A stretch of 64,000 bases of DNA, from assembly GCA_033807775.1 (NCBI GenBank), contig CM066322.1, forward strand, positions 21,875,001 to 21,939,000, read 5' to 3'. The translations under genes were made by a program, and so were the position numbers. This DNA comes from Saussurea involucrata (Eukaryota > Streptophyta > Magnoliopsida > Asterales > Asteraceae). Below the pieces are notes generated by a model, which saw only the letters and a program-made list of their open reading frames with translations, did not search any database and was not told the DNA's origin. Below are positions 10,536-21,230 of the stretch, one piece after another. The first letter of the stretch is position 1. Each line of letters starts with the position of its first letter.

Positions 10536-12443
10536 GAGGTTCAGGGGAAAACCTCAAAAAAATGGAAAATTGAGGAACACCCTGGTAACCCATCATCCAG
10601 ACAATATGCACTTGTGCATATAAGTAAATTAAGTTGTTTTTTGGTTTTTATGCACATGTGCATATGCACGTTTGCATGTTACAAATTACTTGTCTGGGTG
10701 TTCCTCAGTTTTTCATTGTTTTGAGGTTTTCCCCTGAACCTGATATATATATATAATGTACCTGAAGCAAGATGATTATTTGGAGCAGGATATCTAGTAG
10801 GCATCTGACCAGATAAATCTATCCCATGTAAATTATCGACTTGATTACGAATACTGGGACCATCTAGTTTCGCGAATGCATACATGTTTCGGTTAGAATT
10901 TAAATCAGCAGAAGAAGCGGCCCTCCTATGGAAGTTCACTGGTCCATCAATGCCGGATTTTCTAACATTCATGTCACCTATGTTTGCATTCTCCCTAGGA
11001 AGATCAATATATTTGGTATTGGTTCCAAGATTATCTTTTCTCGAGGTATCACCAATCCGATGCTGAAAACTCAGCCTCTGATCATTTATAGCATCAAGAT
11101 AACTAGATTGTGAATGATTATCTCCATCAGGAAGGCGATTTTTCGAGAGATTCAAGCTAGATAACGAAGATGCCACATCAGCGAGTTCAGGCATTCGAAG
11201 GTCATTTAGTGTAGGTCCTCCTACAATGGGTTGTTTATCAGTAGAACGAACCATGCTGCCAACTGGCGGGATTCCAGGACTAGGGGCTCTCCTGACCAAA
11301 TGTGGCTCACGTCTTCTACTATTTGAAAGAGACGAACCCACAGCAGGTGCAAAAGAATGTGGAACCGAATGCAAGACTTCAGATGTTTCTTTTTCGTTAT
11401 GTAAACTTGAAGAATGGGAATTAGAGATACCCCTTATGTTCATAACCTCACTAATCGCGTTCTGGCTTGCAGGGCGAGAAATTCGATTGGATGAAGACAC
11501 GGGTTGTTCTAGTCCTTCCTGCAGAAGATATAACGATCAATTGTTGAACATATAATCATTGTAAAAAGATGGAAACTGTTAAGACCCATACAGCTATAAA
11601 TATTAAGACCCATACTAAGAATATTATTCATCATCTGATAATATTCATCATCTTAAGAATATTTATTATTCATCATCTGATAATATTCATCATCTTGTAA
11701 TGAATAATAACCGTCTGATAAAGAATATCATTCATATTCTCATAAATTTCTTCAGAAACATTTTAAAACAAAGTGATAGATTTCACCTGAAGAATATCTG
11801 CAAAACTTTTCCTCCTACTGCCCATTCCAGGAGCTGTTAAGCCAATCAAACCATCACCTCTATCAATCCATTCATCAGAGTTTTTTCGAGGAAGAGTTTG
11901 TGTTTTTGCGGTTGCAGCTTTCCTCATTTCCATCAATTCAGATTCTGCATCTTTGTGAATAGATAATCCAGGTTGCATAGAAAACAATGAAGAACTACTA
12001 CTATTATCACTACCCCCCACATTCTTCTTCCACCAATCCCTATTTCCTTCGCTATTCGATCCTCCTACCTGAAATCTTTGAGCAACCCGCCAATCCTCTT
12101 TCGACAACAATGGAGGGGGGAGTCTTGGATTGAAGTTTCCATGTGCATAATAATACGATAGATACATTGGGTGGGATCGAAGTTCTTCTTCTGTTAAGAC
12201 CCCATTAGTACTAATACTATTTCGGTTATCGAATTGCAGATGATCTGAGTTTCTAAATAGACTTCCAACAGCACTTAAAGAGCCTTCAACAGTTGGTGGT
12301 GCACTGCCACTCCTGTTCATATTCAGATCTCTTTCTTGAACCCCAACCGCCCTACTATCCCTTTGGCGGAGTATCAATTCAAGTTCATTTTCTAAACTAT
12401 TATCTTGATTTCCTGTTAAAGATTTCATCATACCCTCTTCCAT
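8186..12443 (-). CDS. Pumilio (PUF) RNA-binding protein
   Basis: Ten coding exons, minus strand: 12443-11787, 11518-10762, 10442-9866, 9785-9644, 9568-9461, 9344-9132, 9047-8940, 8792-8598, 8499-8325, 8229-8186. All introns are GT-AG and the phases join, giving 991 aa. The N-terminal half is low-complexity and carries the conserved blocks MNRSGSAPPTVEGS and NFNPRLPPPLLSKEDWRVAQR of plant Pumilio proteins. The PUF domain covers about residues 648-975, with eight repeats whose RNA-contact motifs read SRFIQ, NYVIQ, CRVVQ, NHVVQ, CRVIQ, NYVIQ, SNVVE, NYVVQ. By the known PUF code this set reads UGUANAUA in mRNA 3' UTRs. It probably acts in the cytoplasm to repress or destabilise mRNAs, as known for the Arabidopsis APUM1-6 group. 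Exons follow the repeats closely; nothing is truncated. Confidence 0.95.
10537..10741. mobile_element. MITE in Pumilio intron 2, flanked by TA/GA microsatellites
   Basis: The ends form near-perfect inverted repeats of about 48 bp, beginning AGGTTCAGGGGAAAACCTC on the left and its reverse complement on the right. The element is about 205 bp with no coding capacity. It is bordered by (TA)n(GA)n on the left and (TA)n on the right, so no clear target duplication can be read. Confidence 0.8.
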
Positions 12444-13395
12444 CTTTATTCACATCCAAAAACCCTAAATTTCAAATGCCAAGAAAATCAAGAATTAAGA
12501 TCAAGATTTCCAAGATTCTGATACTAGTCCAAGAAACAACCAAACACCATAAAGAAAAGGGTGTATACATAAGCATTAATACAGATTGAGTGATCCTAAT
12601 CCTCCAATTAAAGTTACAGAGATATACAAACAAAAAAGTAAATGTGATTCAGCAATCAATCAAGGAAAAAAGAAAACCCAAATCTATTATACAAAGATAC
12701 AGTCATTTGAAATCAGAAATTGGGAGGAATTGAAGTACCATATATAATTGCGTATGAATTTATGATTGAATCAAACTTACGGTTGTGATATTGTTAGAGT
12801 AGAACGTTGAATCAGGGTCGATAAAACTCACGTGAACCATTCCATATATATATATATATATGTAGGTTTGAAATTCACAAATCTAGGAAGGAGTTTGGAA
12901 ACTCGTGAAGAATTAAAAAGTAAAAGTGAGAATAAGAATGAATGAATAATAATGATATGAAATGGGCGAAGGAGGTGGAGATTTTTCGAAATATAGTTAG
13001 AGATTAACGTGACCATGTGTATGAAGGATGAATTGAAGGAAGGGATTACTGAATCTTGATACAAAAAGATCGGGGATTATTTCATTTTATAGGTTTACGT
13101 GCATGGAAAGATGGTTCTAGTACTCTGTTTTCTATATCAACAAGACAAGACAAGGGTGAAACTTTTCTTTTTTATTTTCCTCTTTCATAAATAAATAAAT
13201 TATGGGTGTATTATATTTATATATGGTTTATATTTTAGGTTTATGGTAACATAAAAATCACAAGAATAATTATAGGGAATCACATATTTTACCCAAACAT
13301 AAAACCATCATTTAGGGTTTGTTTTCTTGAAAAACAAGAAAACGCTATATTTGATTTTAGTTTTAAAAAAAGAAAACATTATTATGGTCGTAGAG
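12444..13395. other. Upstream region of the Pumilio gene
   Basis: Leader and promoter side of the minus-strand Pumilio gene. A (TA)n run lies at about 12845-12862. No ORF of interest. Transcription start and any leader intron could not be placed confidently. Confidence 0.45.
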
Positions 13396-13965
13396 TAGGG
13401 ATGAGCATTGAGGACCGTTTTCTCGAACCGATACCATATATTCGGTTCCAAACATTCCTCAAAATCGGTATTTGGTATTTCGGTACCGGGATTTTCCCGA
13501 AAATACTAAAACCGAACCGAAATTTTTAAAAGCAAAGTTTTTTTTTTAATTTTTAATTATGCATATCATCTCCTAAATAAACTTTATTTTGATTATTGTT
13601 AACATTAATTATTATTGTTTCTAGTTGTATATATAGAGATTGAAGAGTTGAAAACGAACAAAATGGAAAAACGAAAATCGTAAAAAAATACCGAAGATTG
13701 TTGAACTTTTGTTTAGTTTTGAACTTTTTGATTGTATGTGATTGGTTTTGAAACACATTTGAAACATTATAAGGGCATTTTGGTTTGCGATTGGTTTTGA
13801 TACACATTTGATATATTTTAAAATTTTCGGTCCTAAGTGGTCCTAGTACCGATTTTCCCGTCCCGAAATCGAAACCGAACCGGTACATACGGTTCGGTTT
13901 TCGGTACTAATTTTTAGTCTCAAAGAAATTTGGTACCAACCGGTCCGATCCCGATCTCATCCCTA
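13396..13965. mobile_element. hAT-like non-autonomous element
   Basis: The ends are inverted: TAGGGATGAG on the left and CTCATCCCTA on the right, resembling the Ac/hAT terminal pattern. The inside is rich in CGGTACCG/GGTTCGG text and has no transposase. The flanks share GTAGAG at slightly different offsets, so an 8-bp duplication is suggested but not clean. Confidence 0.6.
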
Positions 13966-14584
13966 ATAGTAGAGTCATAAAAGAAGGTTCTTACTTATTT
14001 TGTGACAATTAATAAAAAAGAAATTGTTTTAAAAGAAGATGATCATGGGGTACAAGGGGCAACTTGTGCATCTTGACTAATTCCACATAATCTTAAAGTT
14101 AACGAACACAAACCTAGAACAATATTGATGGTGTGTTCTACAATTAACACGACATGACATGACATAACATAACAAAAAATTTGTTGTTCCAAGTTTGGTG
14201 CAACATTATTCTACCAAAATTAGTAAATAAAAATCAAAGAGATGAGACAAGATAGATAGATAGATTACTAAACTATCATGTCAAATTAAAAATTAAAAAC
14301 CTTACACAATTCTTTCACCTATGCACCTTGTTTTTGCTTGTCCTCTCTAGTCACGTTTACACACCACTCGCACAACCGGAGAGATAACCAAGATCTTACC
14401 AGTTGAGTTATTCTAAGAGATACGAACCAGATATTTGAAAGAGAGAATAAATCACATATTCAAGTTCGAATCTCTGGGTAAAATATATCATACCCAACAA
14501 TAAGTAAGATTTACATAAACATACCCATCTCAAGAGGCAGAAAGGCTATTTACCATAATACTTATGACTACCATGTAAACAAAG

Positions 14585-14632
<48 letters not shown>

Positions 14633-14948
14633 GATATCAAAACAAATATACATAAATAAAGAAAGGAATATTGAGAATTAATAAATAGAAAAAGCTAAAC
14701 AATAGTAATGTCTCAAAAGACATGAAACTGGGAATTAATAGATTCAATGAAAAAGTACCAAGTAAAAGGAACAACACCTCTTCATGCTAATAGCACAAAA
14801 AGGGGAGACAAAATTCCATACTGAACATTTCAACATACACCAATAATAATAAATAATAATACCCCATGAGAAGCAAAAAGGGTGTCTAACTATTTCTATA
14901 TTCACCACCAACAATAATCAACCATAAATATAAGTACCAAACATATGA
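13966..14948. other. Intergenic with a long TA microsatellite
   Basis: Lies between the Pumilio promoter side and the 3' end of the transporter gene. A 40-bp (TA)20 run occupies 14591-14630. No gene seen; the last part should include the 3' UTR of the transporter. Confidence 0.55.
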
Positions 14949-17900
14949 TCAGAACAGCTGATGAGCGATTTCGGATAGCGCTGTATACGTTCCAATAATC
15001 GAAGAGACAAGACCAACCGTAATGATCAAGGCACACAACGATCTCTGCCAATCAAAGAGTGACATGAGAGTTAGGAAACAAACAGAGTGTATGATGGTCT
15101 TTTTTGTAACCATGGGTGTCCAGGCCAGCCAAAACGCCCCTCAACTAATCCCATGGGGCCCTGAAGATAACAGTCAGGAAAATCCCTATCCCTAGTGGTA
15201 CTGAGGGGATTCAAACTGGCAACCTATGAAGAGGAGCCCGCCTAGCCTTTATTTGTCAGTTGAGCTGGCCCTCAAGGTCAGTGTACAAATAACAACATAC
15301 ATTCATGGATAACGGGAATATTGTAACATAGCATGTGTCAAAAGAAATACGTTTTTACCTGAAAACGAGTAGTCTTTCCCTTTAGGATGCTCAAAAAGCA
15401 AACGCAAGGAAGTATCAACGTCTGTAACACCAACATTCATATCAATTAGTATAATATTTCGGTTTTATTGTTTGGTTCTAGAAAAGGGCAAGTGAAAATG
15501 AATGAAATTAAGGTTGAAAAAGGATAATATACCACTAGCATGGTGAGTAAAGATCCGATCAGCGACATAACAAGACCTGTAGAAAGAACGAAAATCTTTA
15601 GTGCATACAAGAAACTAACAGGAACCTTAGATCAGAAGGTATATATAGACACACACACACACGTAGGGGAGGGTTCAAGTTAGAATCCCAAATAATTTGA
15701 CAACCAGAGAACTAATTTTGTAGGTGTATTCATCGATAGATATACACTATATAAATTTCATCAAAATGTGTATAATGTCAATGGGTATATAGTATATATT
15801 CATTGATGAATATATTTATATATATACACATGATACATATTTGTGTGTATGAAAACTTACCGAAGAAGGGGATGGACAGGGCTACAACCAAAGTAGAGAA
15901 CACCAACGACGTTCTAATGAGGATGGAGTAGATATGAGACTTCATATGATCTGATGGTATCAACTCCTCAAGACTCATAGCTACCGGAGATATGGTCAAA
16001 GCATATGTGAGTCTAGTTAAGAAAATACATTATAAACTAGCTTCAATCTTTTCATATATAGTTCCTAACACTGACTTATAATTGTAATTCAAGCAAAAGG
16101 ATATTTGGTGAATGGATTGACTACCTGCAAATTAAAACAACAAATGGAGGATTAACTTTATGTATCTAGCATTAAACACACGAAAATGGAATTTATCATT
16201 GTACTTAACATACCGTAGTCCACACAGCAATATTGGAAGCAACCAAATTCGTTGGCAGATTAAGAGTAAATTGTGATTCTGTTGATTCCCCGAACATCAT
16301 GTATCCCATTACAGCGACTACAGCATAAAGAACAGCACAGATTCCGAAGCTGAACAGAAACAAGACTTTTTTAGCATTCACAAGTGAATAAAAGACTGTT
16401 AACAGATAAGATGATTGTAATTTGATGCATACTTTACCTGGCAAAAAGGACCATAGGAAATTGACTCCTTTTGGCCATTGATGTATATATATTAGGAAAA
16501 ACGGCATGTCCTGAATAACAATAGCCATAAAGCCCGATAGCCACAGGAAAACTGGAGAGATTTATTGTTTTTGTGGTTTCAATTTGAAAACCAATGTCAT
16601 CCACCAACCCAATCCAAAACAAGCAAACGGCCACCAGAACTGATGCAATAACTCCACCGGCTGGATAAAAAGCAATGGCAGAGTTAAAACTTTTGGAACG
16701 TTTTGCAAGCCATTATCGTATTTTTTTATGCTTACCAGAGATATAACTGAGAACACTCATGTTGCGGAGCCAAACTGTAGGAAGCACGGCAAGAGTGATC
16801 ATAATTGCAAATAAGTAATGTGAATTAAGTACTAATCCTCCCAGATTTAAATGTGCATTTGGAAACAGAGAAGATAAGTTATCACTCTCCAAGATTATAT
16901 ATTCAACGCAACATGCCTGCATCAGATTAAGGGATGATCTAATTAAAATCAAAGTTGACCAAGTAAAGTACAGCTCTCCTAAGAGAACTTTGCATAACAA
17001 ATGTAAATTTAAGCCATCAATAGAGCCAGATATACTTACATACAACTCCACATACAAAACTATCTGCAGCAAAGCCAAGAAAATAGAATAACTTGGTCAG
17101 CAATAGTCATAGTTCAATTACCATATATGCTCCCTGGGAATGCTAAAAGGTTGAGAATGTAGGAATAAATGATTCACATGTGAATCATTGGTAGAAGAAA
17201 ACGTGGGCACATATGCATATTCATATATGAATAATTGGTAAAAGGGTAGGCAAACGATTCAGGTTTACCAATGATTCACATATGAATCGTTTATTCCTAC
17301 GTTCTCAACCTTTTTGCCATTCTTATTAGAACCTTCCCCAGCATATATGTATTTATACGTATTTAAGAAAACTTACAGAAATGATTAGACGACCCACGGT
17401 GCCAAAGGCAGCCTGGCCAATATCTGGATAAGTCTCGAGACCAGGTTGACTATCCAAGCAGTATCGAAGGAGGATACCAGTGTAGAAAGAAAGAACACCA
17501 AAGATGAACAAAAGGGACAATCCAACCCATCCTCCTTCTTTCACTGCATAAGGAGTTGAAAGAAGTCCTACTCCACAAAGAACATTTATGCCTACAAAAT
17601 ATCATCATGGGAAAGAAAGATATTATCACTTCTGTTAATTAATTGGTTTCAAAGACTATATATTCAAATGAAAACACAGATTTTTGGTTGTGGCATACCA
17701 TTAAGCACTGATTGGCCGTATGAGCTCTGCCTAGAAAGAGGGATTTCGTGTGAGACCTTGGAAGCTTTCTGATAGTGTGGCAACTTCTTGGCAGAAGATC
17801 CCCGTGGAGGAGCAAGAGAATGAGAGCTACTACGTCTTTCTTGTGGCTGCTGATTGTCTGTTGCTGATGGCAAGAAAGGTTTGCTCAAACTTGGGAGTAT

Positions 17901-18099
17901 CTCAGGAGTGTGTCTTCGTGTCAGCGATGAAGAAAGAAATGAACTGCCTAATCGCGACAAAGTAGGAGTCCCCAGAAAGTTCAGGCTCGGCGATGGTACA
18001 CTACTGTACAGATCAATCGATTGCCTGAAACATCATACCAAGAAAATCTTTAGTTACTTCCTTTTCATTCAAACTGATTCAATTACACCATTAAAATAC

Positions 18100-18141
<42 letters not shown>

Positions 18142-18366
18142 GGGGAAGGATCATGCGAGAAATTAAACATTATGCGAGAAGGCGAGAGGTGTGATATCAT
18201 ATATGATTACACGGCATGTGAGTGTGTTTAATCATATATGATTAAACGTCTATGTATTGCCAATTTAGCATCTGTTTAATCATATATGATTAAGTTTGTG
18301 TATCATATATGATATCACACTTCTCGCCTTCTCGCATAAGGTTTAGGTTCTCGTTTGAACTTGTCC

Positions 18367-18400
<34 letters not shown>

Positions 18401-18858
18401 ATGGATCTTGTTAGAAATCTATCACCACCAATCTTAGTTTGTACCACATGTTATAAAGTTGTGTGGTTCTTGATTTCTGGTTCAAAAAGTTCAGAACTTA
18501 CAGATTTTCTTTTTGGAGTTAAAAAGGTATCCAGTTTAATTGGTTAAACTCAAACTATGTTTTTTAATCAAATGAAGGGTGTTTGCAAAAGTGAAACATG
18601 ACAGTAAAACAAGATTCAGTAGCCATAAAAGTGATAATTCTTTGAATAATTGAAAGAGAAAGGGTGGGGGACTTGCCTGTAACTTTGTGGCCAAGATGGG
18701 TTTAAGGAACTGGGTTTGCGCTGCGGTTGAGGGTTTTCGTCGGAATAATTTGAAAAATCCGAATCATTCCCATCGTCTTCACCTCTAATGGAATCCTTGT
18801 CTTCATCCTCATCTTCACTCTCAATGAAAAATGCTTGGTCTGATATTGAATTTTTCAT
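14949..18858 (-). CDS. AVT1-type vacuolar amino acid transporter
   Basis: Twelve coding exons, minus strand: 18858-18677, 18024-17699, 17591-17377, 17063-17040, 16916-16736, 16660-16438, 16349-16214, 16124-16105, 16006-15861, 15576-15533, 15421-15359, 15044-14949; total 551 aa. It is an amino acid/proton exchanger of the AAAP (amino acid/auxin permease) family, expected in the vacuolar membrane. The N-terminal third is acidic and Ser-rich (ESEDEDEDKDS, then PSPSLNFLGTP and LSRLGSSFLSS), followed by the family core starting INVLCGVGLLSTPYAVKEGG, hydrophobic segments such as FWIGLVDDIGFQIETTKTIN and GYMMFGESTESQFTLNLP, and the short tail SEIAHQLF. Introns are GT-AG except intron 1 (GC-AG) and intron 8 (AT-AC, U12 type). 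Exons of 24 and 20 nt are needed for the family reading frame. No break is seen. Confidence 0.94.
15110..15283 (-). mobile_element. Possible old SINE in the last transporter intron
   Basis: On the minus strand it begins GAGGGCCAGCTCAACTGAC, like a tRNA-derived box A, and about 50 nt later has CAGTTTGAATCCCC, like box B; it ends near a short A-run (TTACAAAAAA). The flanks give no clear target duplication. It is a diverged copy, and a chance tRNA-like match cannot be excluded. Confidence 0.5.
16007..16104 (-). other. AT-AC (U12-type) intron 8 of the transporter gene
   Basis: The 98-nt intron starts ATATCCTTTT, the U12 donor consensus, and ends CAC, with the U12-type branch site TTTTCTTAAC (minus strand; branch A near 16017) about 10 nt from the 3' end. 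Splicing ACC AA to A TAT GCT restores the conserved reading PFTKYALTISPVA. No GT-AG alternative gives that reading. Confidence 0.93.
17145..17315. mobile_element. Fold-back MITE in transporter intron 3
   Basis: About 170 bp with inverted arms of about 48 bp: left AAAAGGTTGAGAATGTAGG, right its near reverse complement ending CCTACGTTCTCAACCTTTTT. The arms also contain the palindrome GATTCACATGTGAATC. No coding capacity. The target duplication is not clear. Confidence 0.8.
18148..18366. mobile_element. MITE in transporter intron 1, at a TA/GA microsatellite
   Basis: Arms 18170-18207 and 18302-18339 are inverted repeats with a single mismatch (TTATGCGAGAAGGCGAG...), and the similarity continues more loosely to the outer ends GGATC and TTGTCC. 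Left flank is (TA)n(GA)n and right flank (TA)n, the same setting as the element at 10537. Confidence 0.78.
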
Positions 18859-19862
18859 TTTCTCTCAAACTTGATGCCTTCGTTTCAGATCTCCACAACT
18901 TCAAAATGGATAAAATTACGAGCGTATTTACATCAAACACATGGAGACATGCATAATAACAGAGGGTAAATTCGTCGAAAGTAGTACACAAATTCATCGG
19001 CAAATCGTAAATTCAAGCATTGATTCAGCAACATCGGGATAAAACTTGAAAAGATAAAACTAATTTAAGACTAAATTCACTGAGAATTCCACAGATTAGA
19101 ACACTAGTTAAGCATAAAATCGTGACAATACCTTGCTGAAAGGAGAAAAAAAAGCAAAATCAAATAATAAGAGACGATTTCAGGCTTAAGAGCAGAACAA
19201 CGTTTGAAAGGACAACGAAAAACCAATAATAGATCATCTATTACCACAACAACTTCCCAGAATTTCAAGGCGAATATCGTAATTAGAACTTAAAATTGGC
19301 CATTAACATGTCTGCACAAAAGGAAACATTTAGATATTGATATTATGATACTTTTACCTTTTTTGAAGAATTTGATCGAGGCTGAGCTGGTGAGCAAAAA
19401 CCCTTCCTGATTCGACAACTAATACAACTTTTATAGCAATAGAATCAAGTGAATCTAGAGAGAGAGAAAAGGAGCCATTGTTGTTTACCAGATGAAGTAG
19501 AATAAGCAGAGGTTCAAGTCAGAGAAAAAGAAATCAATAACAGAGAGGTCTGTTTTGTTCTGCTACTTGCTGTGTTGAAAGCTCTGTGGCTAGCATTTAT
19601 AATGAATGGGAAGGCCATTGCTCATATCTCTGTGCGAGTTGTGGCTTCTCTCTCATCCGATTGTAGCTGACGGAGAAGACGACAAGATGCGTACTTTCAT
19701 GTGATTGGTCTGGTTTTTGTTTTCAGCATACATTTTGGCTCGTAAAACAAAGGCCACGTTCCATTTCTATCTTATAGTAATTAAAATAATAAATCACTAT
19801 TTATTATTTATTATTTACCAGAATAAGATATAATTTTCATGAAAATATTACTTTTAAATTAA
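18859..19862. other. Leader and promoter region of the transporter gene
   Basis: Just upstream of the start codon on the minus strand. A donor-like CAAAAAAG/GTAAAAG at about 19358 suggests a non-coding leader exon ending there, spliced to an acceptor nearer the start. A decayed AT-rich stretch follows up to the MULE. No other gene seen. Confidence 0.45.
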
Positions 19863-20162
19863 GAGAAATTAATTAAAATACTCAAAGTTTGACTCTGACT
19901 ACCAAAATACCCTAAATCTCGTCGACTTTATCAAAATACCCAAATTTTCCACGGTGGCCCCCGTGATCGCGGGCCCAGACCTACGTGTCACGACGTTTTG
20001 GCCAAAAGTCCCGCGGAGGCCCCTCAAGAATGTCCGCGGTACACTTTTGACCCCTGCCCGCGGAGGTACCCCGCGATCGCGGGATGGACATGCCACACGT
20101 CGACACAGGGTGAAACCCTAATTTCTTTAATGCATCAACCCCCCCCCCCCTAATTTCGGCCG

Positions 20163-20170
20163 CTATAAGA
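20163..20170 (+). promoter_or_regulatory. TATA-like box of the outer MULE gene
   Basis: CTATAAGA follows the conserved 'tttcggccg' block and lies about 105 bp before the ATG at 20272. The nested MULE has the equivalent box at the same relative place, and both leaders share 'tctctcaatttt' and 'gtcgtgtggaatacgcg'. Confidence 0.6.
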
Positions 20171-21090
20171 GAGAGGGTGGGGGGACCTTATTTCCTACCA
20201 TTTTCATTAAAATATTATCTCCCAAACTCTCTCAATTTGTCGTGTGGAATACGCGCTCGATTTGTTTGAAGATGGCTCGTGTTACTCGTTTGGTAAGTTT
20301 TTCTTAAGTTTCTTGTACTTTTCTTGTATGTTGTTATTTTAAATTTTAAAATATATGATATGTATGTTGTTAGAGTGTTTTTAAGTTTGTTGTATGTTTG
20401 AATGTGTTATTTGTATGTTACAATGTTTTCTTTATTATAGATGTTAGAGTTTTTTTTAAAAAGATGTTATAGTGGTTTTTTTTTTAAAAAATGTTTTTTA
20501 TAAAACATATGTTAGTGTTTTTTTTATAAAAAGATGAGTGTTTTTTATAAAAAAATGTTAAGAGTGTTTTTTATAAAAACATATGTTAGTGTTTTTTTTG
20601 GGAAATTAATTAAAATACCCCAAGTCAAACCCCCTTTTACTGAAATACCCAAAATCTCTCTCATGTTACAAAAATACCCTAAAAATCCGCGATGGAGCCC
20701 GCGATCGCGGGCTTCAGGCCACGTGTCACCAATGTTTGCCCACTTTGCCCGCGTTGGTCCCTCAAGAATGCCCGTGGTCCAGCTTTCCCCCCTCAAGAAT
20801 GCCCGCGTGTGCAGTTTTGGTCCCTGCCCGCGTTTGACTCATTGACCCCCGCGATCGCGGGCTACACGTGTCACCAAAGTTTGCCCACTTTGCCCGCGTT
20901 AGTCCCTCAAGAATACCCGCGGTACAGCTTTTCCCCCTCAAGAATGCCCGCGTGTGCATTTTTGGTCCCTGCCCGCGATTGACTTTCTTTGACCTCCCGC
21001 GATCGCGGGCTCCTGTGCCACGTGTCGGCACAGGGTTAACCCTAAAATCCCTTTGACGAACCCTAAACCCTAATTGTTTCTTCGGCCGCA

Positions 21091-21098
21091 CTATATAA
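21091..21098 (+). promoter_or_regulatory. TATA box of the nested MULE gene
   Basis: CTATATAAGG, 140 bp before the ATG at 21231, followed by a pyrimidine-rich leader with repeated CTCTCAATTTT. It is a better match to a plant TATA box than the one in the outer element. Confidence 0.65.
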
Positions 21099-21230
21099 GG
21101 GGGTGGGGGACCAAAAACCGGCCACTCTCAATTTTTTTTAATCACTCTCTCAATTTTTAATCAAACTCTCTCAATTTTCTCCCACTCTCTCAATTTTGTC
21201 GTGTGGAATACGCGTTCGGGTTTTGTGAAG

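Noticed and set aside
15641..15830. A complete MITE in the transporter intron beside the (CA)n run
   Set aside because: Only a left-border-like GGGGAGGGTTCAAG is present; no matching inverted right end was found.
20545..21091. ORFs on both strands in the GC-rich MULE ends (also 19899-20096, 30719-31049, 31373-31637)
   Set aside because: They lie within terminal inverted repeats and show only their GC-rich words (CGCGATCGCGGG) in translation.
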